A stretch of DNA of 64,000 nucleotides from an uncultured Bacteroidales bacterium (lineage in GTDB: Bacteria; Bacteroidota; Bacteroidia; Bacteroidales; UBA932): contig CALVAJ010000005.1 of assembly GCA_944325505.1 (NCBI GenBank), forward strand, positions 36,274 to 100,273, given 5' to 3'. Position 1 is the first letter of the stretch. Each line of letters starts with the position of its first letter. Of the stretch, positions 8,474-17,422 are shown piece after piece. Below the pieces are notes generated by a model, which searched no databases, was not told the DNA's origin, and saw nothing but the letters and a program-made list of their open reading frames with translations. The position numbers and the translations under genes are program-made.

Positions 8474-9850
8474 TTATTTACCAATATAGTAATATCTGGC
8501 AGGGGCGCCGGCACTGGTTTGAGGCCAGAATTGCGTACCGGCAGCAGACTGCACGAACACGCAGTTGCCGTCAGGCATTTCGTCTGCGAGCGAATAAATA
8601 TGCTCAGAGTAATCGCTGGTAAGATCAGCTGGATTGCCGTTGCCCCACCATTGTCCGGCGGACACAAGATTCAGTCCCCAGGCTCCCCAGAATTCATCTG
8701 CTTTTTCCGCTACGGCATCTTGAGGTTTGTAATAATCCGGCGATTTCAGAACAATATAGCTGCCGGCCACTCCAGCCGCATCGTAAAGTTCCCTCCAGTC
8801 ATCGTACGTAGGCAGTTTCCATCCTTCAGGACAGGCCTTGAGAGCGGCATCGAGAGTATAGTAATTGCCGTATGCCTTGCGTGCCGCAGCCTTTTCCTCC
8901 GGAGTAGAGCACCAGTCAGGATCGTTTTCGGCAAGCGTCTGATATTCCGTTCCGCGTGTGAGGGGAGTCCCGTCAGCGGCATAAGCGCTCCTGAAATTTT
9001 CCGCAAGCCAGTAGACAGTCTTTCCGTTGTACTCCAGTTTCGCCACACGGTACTGGTTTACCTCCCCGCCGTTTTCGCCGCGCACATCCGTAAATCTGAG
9101 CATGTCCTTGATATTGACCACTCCGGAAGCCCTCGAAACGTAGTCTCCCGAAGTATTGTTCTTCACGTTCCAGTAGAAAGTATTCTGGGAGAATCTGGTT
9201 ATATCGAACTGCTCGATGACGGTCTGCACCTGGTCGGCAGTCAGCGATACGGAAGCCGAAGATGTCGTAAGGCCGTCGATGGAGAATGCTCCGGTCATGT
9301 TTGCATCAGTGGAGAATTCGATGGAATAGTCCGTACCTTCCTGACCTTCACCGTCCCAGGAGAATGTGGTTTCCGCTTCCGGCTCATCCACAAGAAGTTC
9401 CAGGACGCTCTGGTCGGCTGGAGTTCTCAGTTTGGATACGATTCGGGACACATTGATGGTATGTACGGACGAGGCCGCCGCTGCCATGTTGTCCGAAGAT
9501 TTCACGGTCCAGTAAAGCATTCCGGAGGAGCCGGCGACTATTCCGAGCTGAGAAGCTATCGTATTGAGATCCATAGGAGTGACATCGTATGAGACACCCT
9601 TTCCGGCATCTATGGTCACGCTGGTTTTCAGATTTTTTGCAGCACTGAATATCAGGGTCGCGCCTGCTTCCTGGGCCTGATCCCAGGAAAATGTCACGAT
9701 ATCCAGATCCATGTCGTTCAAGTCCACGGAAGCTCCGTCAGCCGGAGAAGTGACGTTTATTCCCGACATCGGGATCACAAGTTCGTATGTTTCCGTCTTG
9801 CACCCGGACATGAGCGCAAGGACGGGAAGTATCATCATAATTTTTTTCAT
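8474..9850 (-). CDS. SusE-like lipoprotein with C-terminal FISUMP domain
   Basis: 458 residues with a lipoprotein signal (LALMSGC). Residues about 25-130 and 135-245 are two Ig-like SusE-type repeats (TSPADGASVDL... FSWDQAQEAGATLIFS; LRTPADQSVLEL... FSWDGEGQEGTDYSIEFS). Residues about 265-458 match the Fibrobacter succinogenes major paralogous (FISUMP) domain: YRVAKLEYNGKTVYWLAENF, then CPEGWKLPTYDDWREL. SusE/SusF proteins bind glycan at the cell surface next to SusCD. The FISUMP domain has no established role but occurs widely in surface proteins of this phylum. Position in PUL1 directly after susD (39 bp) supports a glycan-binding role. Confidence 0.82.
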   Translation of the reverse strand: MKKIMMILPVLALMSGCKTETYELVIPMSGINVTSPADGASVDLNDMDLDIVTFSWDQAQEAGATLIFSAAKNLKTSVTIDAGKGVSYDVTPMDLNTIASQLGIVAGSSGMLYWTVKSSDNMAAAASSVHTINVSRIVSKLRTPADQSVLELLVDEPEAETTFSWDGEGQEGTDYSIEFSTDANMTGAFSIDGLTTSSASVSLTADQVQTVIEQFDITRFSQNTFYWNVKNNTSGDYVSRASGVVNIKDMLRFTDVRGENGGEVNQYRVAKLEYNGKTVYWLAENFRSAYAADGTPLTRGTEYQTLAENDPDWCSTPEEKAAARKAYGNYYTLDAALKACPEGWKLPTYDDWRELYDAAGVAGSYIVLKSPDYYKPQDAVAEKADEFWGAWGLNLVSAGQWWGNGNPADLTSDYSEHIYSLADEMPDGNCVFVQSAAGTQFWPQTSAGAPARYYYIGK

Positions 9851-9889
9851 ATCTCCAAAAGAATTTTTGAAAAAATTTCAAACAGGTTC

Positions 9890-11419
9890 TTAGAATCCCG
9901 GATTCTGGGTAATGATGCCTTTGCCCTCGTTTATCACGGATGTAGGTATCGGGAATCTTTCATATTTATAACGTCCGTCCGTGAATGTCGCGATTTTGTC
10001 TATGGCATCCTGTGTCTGTCCGGCCCACTGAGCTTTCGACTGTGCAGCTTCAATGAATTTTCCGTGACGGATAAGATCGGATCTGCGGATTCCTTCATAA
10101 TAGAATTCATGCCCTCTTTCTTCCAGGAGCTTGTCCAGGAAGACAGTCACGGTAGACAGGTCGCTCAGCGTATAAGCCGTCAGTCCTCCATGTGTAGTCC
10201 GGACCTGATTCAGCAAATCTACAGCCTCCTGCGTCACTGCGTCCCCGTTGCGCACTATCGCTTCGGCAAGCAGGGTCAGCACATCGGCATATCGGTATAT
10301 CGGCATGTCTATTTCGCATTCCGTTCCGACAGTCCCGCTGGACAGATCGTACTTCAAAGGAACTGCACCGTAGTACAATACGCCGCTTCCAGGCCCGAGA
10401 GGACGGTCATTGTCGTAATTATGAGTGACTCCGCCTTCGGTGGTATATTCGGCGATGATTCTGTCGAGCCTCTTGTCACCTTCCTCGAATGTCCAGTATA
10501 CGGGCCACGAAATCTTGAAACCGCCCCATTTGGTGATGTCTCCCGCTGTAGGATAATCCGATGGAAGCACGTGAGCTATATACTGATGAGTAATGATTCC
10601 GGCTTTCGCTACCGATGAATAGATGACCTCGCTGTTCCGCTCTCCCGACAGTGAAAAGAGGGAATTATAGTCCTGTACAAGTTCATAAGGATACATGGGA
10701 TCATCGAACACAATCTCCCTGCCGACAGTTTCGGCATCATCCCAGCGTCCCGTCATCATGTACAGCTTCATCAGAAGAGTTTTGGCCAGACCTTTGGTAA
10801 AGCGCCCGTAATCGGCTTCTTCGTATGTATACGGGAGATCTTCCGCAGCCTGGATGAGATTCGTTTCGATAAACTCCTGCATGGCTTCCTCGCTAAGACG
10901 CGGAACGATGATCTGCGCGACAGGATTCTTCAAGGTCTCCAGATCCGGAATCGGAATCGGACCGTACATGTCGTACATGATATATGCAAGGAAACCCTTG
11001 CCGCATTTTATTTCAGCCATATAGCGGGCCATCAGGTCTTCCGGGATATCCACATCCTTGATTCTGTCCTCTGCAAGTATCATCGAGGACAGGTATTTCA
11101 CCCAGTTCGTATATACGCATCTCCCCGGATCATCTATATGCCAGTCATTGGCTTCGTACGTATTGTACACCGTAGTCCATCCCCAGGAATTCTCCGCATA
11201 GTCGGTCACCATCTCGGAAGTCGTCTGATACCCCGCGGCAGGATTGAATATGCTCCAGGGCTGGAATACATAATATACGCTCGCATTGACCAATGCCTCG
11301 ACATCGGATGCGCTCTGAGGGAATATGTCCGGATTTATCTCATTGTAAGTCACCTGCTCCAGTTCACATGAAGTCATCAGCAGCAGGACGGACGCGATCG
11401 AATATATTGTTTTTTTCAT
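9890..11419 (-). CDS. SusD/RagB family glycan-binding lipoprotein (PUL1)
   Basis: 509 residues with a lipoprotein signal peptide (MKKTIYSIASVLLLMTSC). It follows the SusD/RagB plan: an N-terminal alpha-helical TPR-like region (LIQAAEDLPYTYEEADYGRF, then KGLAKTLLMKLYMMTGRWDDA), and a C-terminus with YRYADVLTLLAEAIVR, then FYYEGIRRSDLIRHGKF and a typical ending (RFPIPTSVINEGKGIITQNPGF region). SusD proteins lie as a lid on the SusC barrel and capture oligosaccharide. Encoded 14 bp after susC. Confidence 0.96.
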   Translation of the reverse strand: MKKTIYSIASVLLLMTSCELEQVTYNEINPDIFPQSASDVEALVNASVYYVFQPWSIFNPAAGYQTTSEMVTDYAENSWGWTTVYNTYEANDWHIDDPGRCVYTNWVKYLSSMILAEDRIKDVDIPEDLMARYMAEIKCGKGFLAYIMYDMYGPIPIPDLETLKNPVAQIIVPRLSEEAMQEFIETNLIQAAEDLPYTYEEADYGRFTKGLAKTLLMKLYMMTGRWDDAETVGREIVFDDPMYPYELVQDYNSLFSLSGERNSEVIYSSVAKAGIITHQYIAHVLPSDYPTAGDITKWGGFKISWPVYWTFEEGDKRLDRIIAEYTTEGGVTHNYDNDRPLGPGSGVLYYGAVPLKYDLSSGTVGTECEIDMPIYRYADVLTLLAEAIVRNGDAVTQEAVDLLNQVRTTHGGLTAYTLSDLSTVTVFLDKLLEERGHEFYYEGIRRSDLIRHGKFIEAAQSKAQWAGQTQDAIDKIATFTDGRYKYERFPIPTSVINEGKGIITQNPGF

Positions 11420-11433
11420 CTTACTACCATTGT

Positions 11434-14400
11434 TTAGAATGTAACTGAGAGGCCTAAATTGAATGACGAAACATTTGGATACGGATAGCTTCCATTGTCT
11501 GTTTCAGGGTCGAGACCCGTCCAGTTTGTAATTACGAACGGGTTAGTCACGTCGACATATACCCGGAAATTCTGGCAGATGGATTTTTTTATCGGTATCC
11601 TGTATCCGAGCGTGATATTGCCGCAACGTATGAAATAGATGGATTTTACATACCAGTCTCCCCAGCCGTCGCCGCCTCTGACATAGCCCGGCTCCCGTGA
11701 ATCCGGATTCATGCTGCTGAATGCCTTGTAAGCATAGGTAGACACGTTGGCGCCATTGTCCATCCTGGTCCAGTTCTCATAATAGCTCGCATCTCTCTTT
11801 CTCCCGGCTTCGCCATAGAAATAGATGCTGAAATCGAAATTTTTCCATCTGATACTGTTGTTCAGACCGTATATGACTTTCGGGTCACCGTTGTCGACAT
11901 ACACCATGTCGTACTGGTTGAGAAGTCCGTCACCGTTCTGATCCTTGAGTTTCATCATGCCCGGCACCAGATCAGGCTGATGCGCCGGGGCCTTTTCTCC
12001 CGGCAGAAGTATACCCTCGGCTTCGTAAGACCACCATGCACGGATAGGGTCGTTCTCTTTCTGGTACGGCTGGGAAACCCAGTTCGGGCCTCTGTCGAGC
12101 CAACGGTCTTCATAGTGGGACAGCGTGAGGGTAGTGTTCCACTCGAAATCGCTTTTCCTCATGTTCACCGTATTGAGAGTAAATTCGAAACCCTGGCTCT
12201 GCGTCGCTCCCTGATTGGCGGCAATCGTCTGCACTTCATTGTACGACAGCAGCGGTTTGTCGGTCACGAGAAGGTCGGTAATCCTGCGGTTGAAATACTC
12301 TGCCGTAAAAGCTATCCTGCTGTCAAGGAATGCCATGTCCAGACCGATATTAAGTTCGGTGGTGGTTTCCCATGTCAGATCAGGGTTTCCAAGGCCTGCC
12401 GCATATACTCCGGTAGCATTCACTCCTCCCAGGATGGTTTCATTGCCAACGGCATAATAATCATTGATTCTGTAGCCGACATTCGAATTTCCGGTCTGAC
12501 CGTACGATGCACGGAGTTTCATCTGCGAAAGCCAGTTCTCGGTACCGTCCATGAAGCCTTCCTCGTTTATAAGCCACCCCAAAGCTACTGACGGGAAGAA
12601 TCCCCAGCGGTTTTCAGGAGTAAAGTTCGATGCCGCGTCAGCACGCAATGTAGCCTCTACAAGATATTTGTTCGCATAAGAGTAATTGACTCTGAAAAAT
12701 GTGGATGCAATGCTGCTTATGGAAGCCCAGGAGCCTACGGAAGGTTTGGCGTATGAGCCGTAGCCGAGGTTGTTGTATCCGAAGGCATCCGTGATGAAGT
12801 CCTTGTTTCCTGCAGACACTCCTGCAGTCTCGAATCTCTGGAACGAATAGCCGCCCAATGCCTTGAGATAATGGTCTCCGAAATGTCTTTCGTACTGGGC
12901 CGTCAGCTCCATCAGATAGGTAGTCTGTTCTTCCTGGGAAATGTTGGCTTCGCCATTGTTGTAGGAGCCCTGCAGGGTCGTGCTCGGCAGATATGAAGAC
13001 CGCTTCTGGAAACTCTTGTCGGCTCCGAGAAGGAATTTTATCTGAAGACCGTCCACCGGCCTGGCCACTGCGAATGCCGAAGCCATGATTCTGTCCAGCA
13101 CCGTTTTGTCCTGTATTTCAAGCAGAGAGACCGGATTAGGTACGGTAGAACGCATCGGGTCTATATAATAATCCCCGTTCTCGTCATATATCGGATTGGC
13201 CGGATTCGCCTGGATGGCGGAGGTAAGCACTCCGGAGTATTCATTGACATCGTCACCCAAAGGAACGTTGTCATAAGAGTTCCTCGTGTAGCTCGCATTC
13301 AGGCCGGCGGATATGTATTTGTTGAAGTCCTGGTCGAGGTTCAACCTTGCGGAAAACCGGTTGAATCCGTTGTTCCTGACGATACCCTCCTGGTTCATAT
13401 AGTTGACCGATGCCAGGTAACGGGTCTTGTCGGTACCTCCGTTCACGGAAATATTGTGCTGGTGCATATAGCCTGTACGCATCACTTCATCCAGCCAGTC
13501 CGTACCCTCGGCATTCAAAATCTCGTCATTGGTGTATGTCGGCACGAACTCCGGAATAACGCCGTCCGCAGGCTTGGCCACATAGCCTTCATATATACCC
13601 AATCCGTAAGATTTAAGATATTCTTCGTATGCCTGTCTGTTACGCATATCCATGAACGTTCTGGTATCAAGCACCTTGTAATTCGTTCTCGGCACCTGTA
13701 CCGAGCCTGCTCCCGAATAAGTCACTCTCGGTTTGTGGTCTTTTCCCCTTTTGGTGGTGATAAGGATAACTCCGTGTCCGGCTCTCGCGCCATAAATGGC
13801 TGTAGAAGCGGCGTCTTTCAGCACGGTTATGGATTCGATATCATCAGGGTTGATGGAAGCAAGGACATTGTCAGTACTCCCTTCCGTGTAGATGTTTCCC
13901 GAAGAAAGGGAGTTCGTGGATGTCACAGGAAAACCGTCTATCACGAACAGAGGATCATTTCCGGCGCCCGTCGAAGCAGCGCCTCGGATATTGAACGTAG
14001 AGCCTCCTCCCGGCTTTGCGGAGACCTGGGTAACGCGCAGACCGGCAGCCTTACCTGCAAGGGCATGCGCCATAGTGGAAACGGTGGATGACTCTATATC
14101 GTCCATCTCCATCACCGATACCGCTCCGGTCAGGGTCTTTTTGGTCTGTGTGCCGTATCCGACCACCACGATTTCATCCAGCATCTGGGTGTCTTCCTGC
14201 ATTATGACATCCATCCTGTCCCTTGCTCCTACAGTCACCTCGACTGGACGGAATCCGAGGTAGGAAATCTCAAGAATGTCCCCTGGTTTCACTGAAATAC
14301 TGTATTTTCCGTCTATATCAGTGATGGCTCCGACTCCAGGTACGCCTTTGACGACAATATTCGCACCTATGACAGGTACTCCGGCCTTGTCCGCCACTAC

Positions 14401-14787
14401 TCCCGTGACAGTCTTCTTTTCATTGCCGGAGGCAGAGACAGCCTTACGGTTTATGATAATCTGTCTGCCGCTGATACTGTACTCGAGATCCGTGCCGGCA
14501 AGCACGTCATCGAGCACGGAAGGAATATCGTCCTTTTTCAGTTCGACATCGACTTTCCGGTCCAGATCCACATCGGTACGATAGATGATTATGTACCGGC
14601 TGTTGTCTTCTATCCATCCGATCACTTCACGGACCGAAAGAAGCTCCTGCCTGACCTGGACTGCTTCCGTAGTCGTCCTACCTCCCCCCGAAGCGGCAGG
14701 GGCGGAGACTGCCATGATCAGTCCCAAGGTTACTCCGAGGGCAAGCCTGCGGACAGGCCTTACCCTGAAAGGATAATGCTTTTCCAT
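11434..14787 (-). CDS. SusC/RagA TonB-dependent transporter with STN signalling domain (PUL1)
   Basis: 1117 residues, an outer-membrane barrel. Domains in order: signal sequence about 1-32; STN domain about 48-115 (VREVIGWIEDNSRYIIIYRT, ending in GRQIIINR); carboxypeptidase-regulatory-like domain about 126-208; TonB box region LDEIVVVGYGTQTKK; plug with NIRGAAS and SITVLKDAASTAIYGARAGHG; then the barrel, ending in the aromatic GLSVTF. An STN domain marks a transporter that also signals to a FecR anti-sigma factor. The fecR gene is immediately upstream (32 bp) and an ECF sigma gene lies further upstream, so import and induction are probably linked. Confidence 0.96.
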   Translation of the reverse strand: MEKHYPFRVRPVRRLALGVTLGLIMAVSAPAASGGGRTTTEAVQVRQELLSVREVIGWIEDNSRYIIIYRTDVDLDRKVDVELKKDDIPSVLDDVLAGTDLEYSISGRQIIINRKAVSASGNEKKTVTGVVADKAGVPVIGANIVVKGVPGVGAITDIDGKYSISVKPGDILEISYLGFRPVEVTVGARDRMDVIMQEDTQMLDEIVVVGYGTQTKKTLTGAVSVMEMDDIESSTVSTMAHALAGKAAGLRVTQVSAKPGGGSTFNIRGAASTGAGNDPLFVIDGFPVTSTNSLSSGNIYTEGSTDNVLASINPDDIESITVLKDAASTAIYGARAGHGVILITTKRGKDHKPRVTYSGAGSVQVPRTNYKVLDTRTFMDMRNRQAYEEYLKSYGLGIYEGYVAKPADGVIPEFVPTYTNDEILNAEGTDWLDEVMRTGYMHQHNISVNGGTDKTRYLASVNYMNQEGIVRNNGFNRFSARLNLDQDFNKYISAGLNASYTRNSYDNVPLGDDVNEYSGVLTSAIQANPANPIYDENGDYYIDPMRSTVPNPVSLLEIQDKTVLDRIMASAFAVARPVDGLQIKFLLGADKSFQKRSSYLPSTTLQGSYNNGEANISQEEQTTYLMELTAQYERHFGDHYLKALGGYSFQRFETAGVSAGNKDFITDAFGYNNLGYGSYAKPSVGSWASISSIASTFFRVNYSYANKYLVEATLRADAASNFTPENRWGFFPSVALGWLINEEGFMDGTENWLSQMKLRASYGQTGNSNVGYRINDYYAVGNETILGGVNATGVYAAGLGNPDLTWETTTELNIGLDMAFLDSRIAFTAEYFNRRITDLLVTDKPLLSYNEVQTIAANQGATQSQGFEFTLNTVNMRKSDFEWNTTLTLSHYEDRWLDRGPNWVSQPYQKENDPIRAWWSYEAEGILLPGEKAPAHQPDLVPGMMKLKDQNGDGLLNQYDMVYVDNGDPKVIYGLNNSIRWKNFDFSIYFYGEAGRKRDASYYENWTRMDNGANVSTYAYKAFSSMNPDSREPGYVRGGDGWGDWYVKSIYFIRCGNITLGYRIPIKKSICQNFRVYVDVTNPFVITNWTGLDPETDNGSYPYPNVSSFNLGLSVTF

Positions 14788-14819
14788 TTTTTATTAGATT
14801 TTAGTGTGTTGAGTAATAT

Positions 14820-15722
14820 CTATTTTCGAGATAAGATCACGTATCTGTCACCCTTGTATTTTTCGTATTCGAGAGGGAGGAGGATACATAAATTGTCCAG
14901 AACGTAAGACAGGTCCTCCTGCAAGTCGAGTTTGCCGTTTATCATCATGTCTGAAACTTCCTCGCCAAATGCGATGTCGGCTCCATAATATCGCTCAAGT
15001 TTATGAAAAATCACTGACATCGGCTGACCGTCGGTAATGAGTATCCTGTCTTTCCAGCTTGTGTATTCCATGGTCTCGACATTGCTGACTGCCATTTTGC
15101 CTCCGGCAATCTCCATTTTCTGTCCCGGTTCCATGAACATGGTCCTGCCTGCAGAAGAAACGGACACGCTGCCTTCGACAAGCACGACCGAAGAGACTCC
15201 GTCCTCAGGATAAGCCGACACGTTGAACGAGGTGCCGTAAACGCGGACATCGAAATCGTCCGCCTTGACATAGAAAGGTCTTTCGGCATCTTTCACGACT
15301 TCCATATATACCTCACCCCGCATCCGGATCTCTCTTTTTTCAGCATCGTATACTGAGGGTATCTCCACTTCCGAGCCTGAATTCACGTACAGCCGGGTCC
15401 CGTCCGGAAGCGTCATGTCCACATGTTCTCCCTCCGGCACGGTCAGTTTCGTCCAGGATGCCGCTGCCATTATTTCTTCCCTCTGCTCTCTGCCGGTATT
15501 CACAAGATTTACCGTAAAGAACACGCCGAGCACCACTGCGGCCGCTGCGGCAGCCATTGCGCACCACCTGTAAAACGAGATGTCCCTGCGGTCTCTCTTC
15601 CCTACTTCATTCATGACACCGGCAAACGAACCGTCCACCTGCGAAGCGAGTTGCCTGTCCTGGGCGGATATACGCTGAACCATGAGTTTCAGTACATCCA
15701 AAAGTGTTTCCCTGTCTTTCAT
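14820..15722 (-). CDS. FecR-family anti-sigma factor
   Basis: About 300 residues from ATG 15722 (MKDRETLLDVLKLMVQ). The longer in-frame start at 15797 would overlap the upstream gene and adds unlike sequence, so it was rejected. N-terminal cytoplasmic sigma-binding region about 1-60; one membrane helix (CAMAAAAAAVVLGVFFTVNL, about 60-80); FecR beta domain (LTVPEGEHVDMTLPDGTRLY, MRGEVYMEVVKD, FDVRVYGTSFNVSAY); C-terminal DUF4974 domain (PMSVIFHKLERYYGADIAF). By family it holds the ECF sigma factor until the STN domain of its SusC partner signals substrate binding. Gap to susC is 32 bp. Confidence 0.93.
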   Translation of the reverse strand: MKDRETLLDVLKLMVQRISAQDRQLASQVDGSFAGVMNEVGKRDRRDISFYRWCAMAAAAAAVVLGVFFTVNLVNTGREQREEIMAAASWTKLTVPEGEHVDMTLPDGTRLYVNSGSEVEIPSVYDAEKREIRMRGEVYMEVVKDAERPFYVKADDFDVRVYGTSFNVSAYPEDGVSSVVLVEGSVSVSSAGRTMFMEPGQKMEIAGGKMAVSNVETMEYTSWKDRILITDGQPMSVIFHKLERYYGADIAFGEEVSDMMINGKLDLQEDLSYVLDNLCILLPLEYEKYKGDRYVILSRK

Positions 15723-15793
15723 CGGTATTTCTACTTTATCTTTTTTTCTTTTCCTTACGTTGCCATTCCGGGCGCAGCCGGCAAATCCGCCCG

Positions 15794-17269
15794 TCAATCG
15801 ACTTCCCCCACGATATTCACCGCCTTACCGTCGATATACTTCACAGGGACATCCGCCCATTTGATATCATACGCCGGCATCCCGTGCATGTTTTCCATCG
15901 CATCCGGCATCCACAGGCCGACCAGATATCTGTCATTGCCGGACCCTGCAGGAAATTTCACTTTTCCCCGAAGCGAATGAACCAGAACTTCATACGTGCC
16001 TGATTCGGGATCATACGGCTGCCATGACTTCGGCTGCGCATCAGCCAACAGACAGTCAGCCGCGATTTTCCCGTCCTCTCCGATGAATACCAGATGCACC
16101 TGGTGAGGATTTATCACTGTTGCAAAACCGGTATTGGTAAAAGATATCTCATAATGCAAATCTCGTCCCCGCCTTTCAAATGAAGCGGATTCCAGATTCA
16201 GCCTGTATCCGAGATGATCCCTTATGAAATCATAGGCCGACCTTGCGACAGGCTGTCCAGCAGCATTCCTGAAATAATCATCATCGTAAAATATCTCGAG
16301 AGAATCCAGTTTGTCCGCTGTCAGGGAGTACTCTTTCCAGTGCCTGATATTCAGTTCATTGTTCTGCGTGATGTCAAATGCCGAATAATGATGATCACGC
16401 ATGATTTCAAGCGTTTTGTCTACGCTTATCAGTTTATGAAGTCCCCACTCGGAATTTTCAGCATACGGTATTTCTCCGCTTATGAAAAAATACGGAGAAT
16501 CCTTCAGGACCATGGCATAGTTCTCATCTCCTGGCACGAAATCATTGTCCGGAGCCAGCGGATGCTCTCCGGCAGTAAAATAATCATTGGAAAACCCTAT
16601 TCTTTTCCAGTCCTCGGGCCTGTCGAGCGTCAGCAGCTTTTTCTGCGCCGGATAGCGGAGTTCCAGACAATATTCTTCCGGGAATATCCTCAGAAGCCTG
16701 TTCACCAACATGTCTTTGGCCGACTGGTCCGTGCTCAGAGGAGAACTGTGCCACTCTCCCCAGGCCCCTATGAATCCCATCTGGCAGACCGCTATCAGTC
16801 CGAGATTTTTGCGGATGAAAGGCTCCAACTGGTCCAGATGCCTCGAAATAAGCTCCTTGGTCTCCCCTCCCGTAAAGCCGATTCCCTTGTAGTTATAGGC
16901 GAATCTCAGTATGGCCTTGTACCCTTTGGCCTGCATGGTGTCGAATATGGCCTGCATCCTGTCGAACGCTTCCTCCGGGATATCTCCGTCGACATAGTCT
17001 GACAGATAGAGATAAAGCTGCGTCAGCGTCAGACTGTCGTCCTGTGCGCCGAACGTTGCCGCCCTGTCGTCGATGAACGAATCTGGAAAGACGAGGCCGT
17101 CATGGAAAGGGTTGCGGTAATCATGAACGAAAAAGTTCGATTCGAGATGGTAGCCCCTGTCAGGGTTGCGCAACGGAGCAATGCGCTCCATCTGCAGGGA
17201 CTGTGCGTTCATGCCGGTAAGACTTCCGGCAAAAACAAGTATCAAGAGTATTCCGGTTACTGTTTTCAT
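15794..17269 (-). CDS. DUF4874/DUF4832 secreted protein between sigma and anti-sigma genes
   Basis: 491 residues with a cleavable signal peptide (MKTVTGILLILVFAGSLTGMNAQ); no lipobox Cys, unlike its paralogue at 6845. The family blocks are all present: IAPLRNPDRGYHLESNF, LTLTQLYLYLSDYV, ILRFAYNY, MGFIGAWGEWHSS, LELRYPAQKK, SNDYFTAGEHP, ISGEIPYAENSEWG, and FDITQNNELNIRHW. A TIM-barrel hydrolase fold with Glu in WGEW and GEIP as possible catalytic residues is an inference. Its place between the ECF sigma gene (153 bp upstream) and fecR (71 bp downstream) is unusual, because these two are normally adjacent. Probably periplasmic. Confidence 0.85.
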   Translation of the reverse strand: MKTVTGILLILVFAGSLTGMNAQSLQMERIAPLRNPDRGYHLESNFFVHDYRNPFHDGLVFPDSFIDDRAATFGAQDDSLTLTQLYLYLSDYVDGDIPEEAFDRMQAIFDTMQAKGYKAILRFAYNYKGIGFTGGETKELISRHLDQLEPFIRKNLGLIAVCQMGFIGAWGEWHSSPLSTDQSAKDMLVNRLLRIFPEEYCLELRYPAQKKLLTLDRPEDWKRIGFSNDYFTAGEHPLAPDNDFVPGDENYAMVLKDSPYFFISGEIPYAENSEWGLHKLISVDKTLEIMRDHHYSAFDITQNNELNIRHWKEYSLTADKLDSLEIFYDDDYFRNAAGQPVARSAYDFIRDHLGYRLNLESASFERRGRDLHYEISFTNTGFATVINPHQVHLVFIGEDGKIAADCLLADAQPKSWQPYDPESGTYEVLVHSLRGKVKFPAGSGNDRYLVGLWMPDAMENMHGMPAYDIKWADVPVKYIDGKAVNIVGEVD

Positions 17270-17422
17270 CGTATCAATCTGCAGTTACTTCCCTATAAAC
17301 GTACAAAGTGCAAATCGGTACTCACCGGATGCTGAAAATTTTCCGTTTTTTTTCGAAACCTCCATTCCGGTCGTGCTTCATTGTCATTTCAGTCAAAGCC
17401 GGGAAATCTGTCAATAAATGAA

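Noticed and set aside
17270-17422. Promoter between the sigma gene and the first DUF4832 gene
   Set aside because: There are TTTG pieces but no pair with the right spacing and no clear TAnnTTTG; an ECF-type site is possible but I cannot define it.
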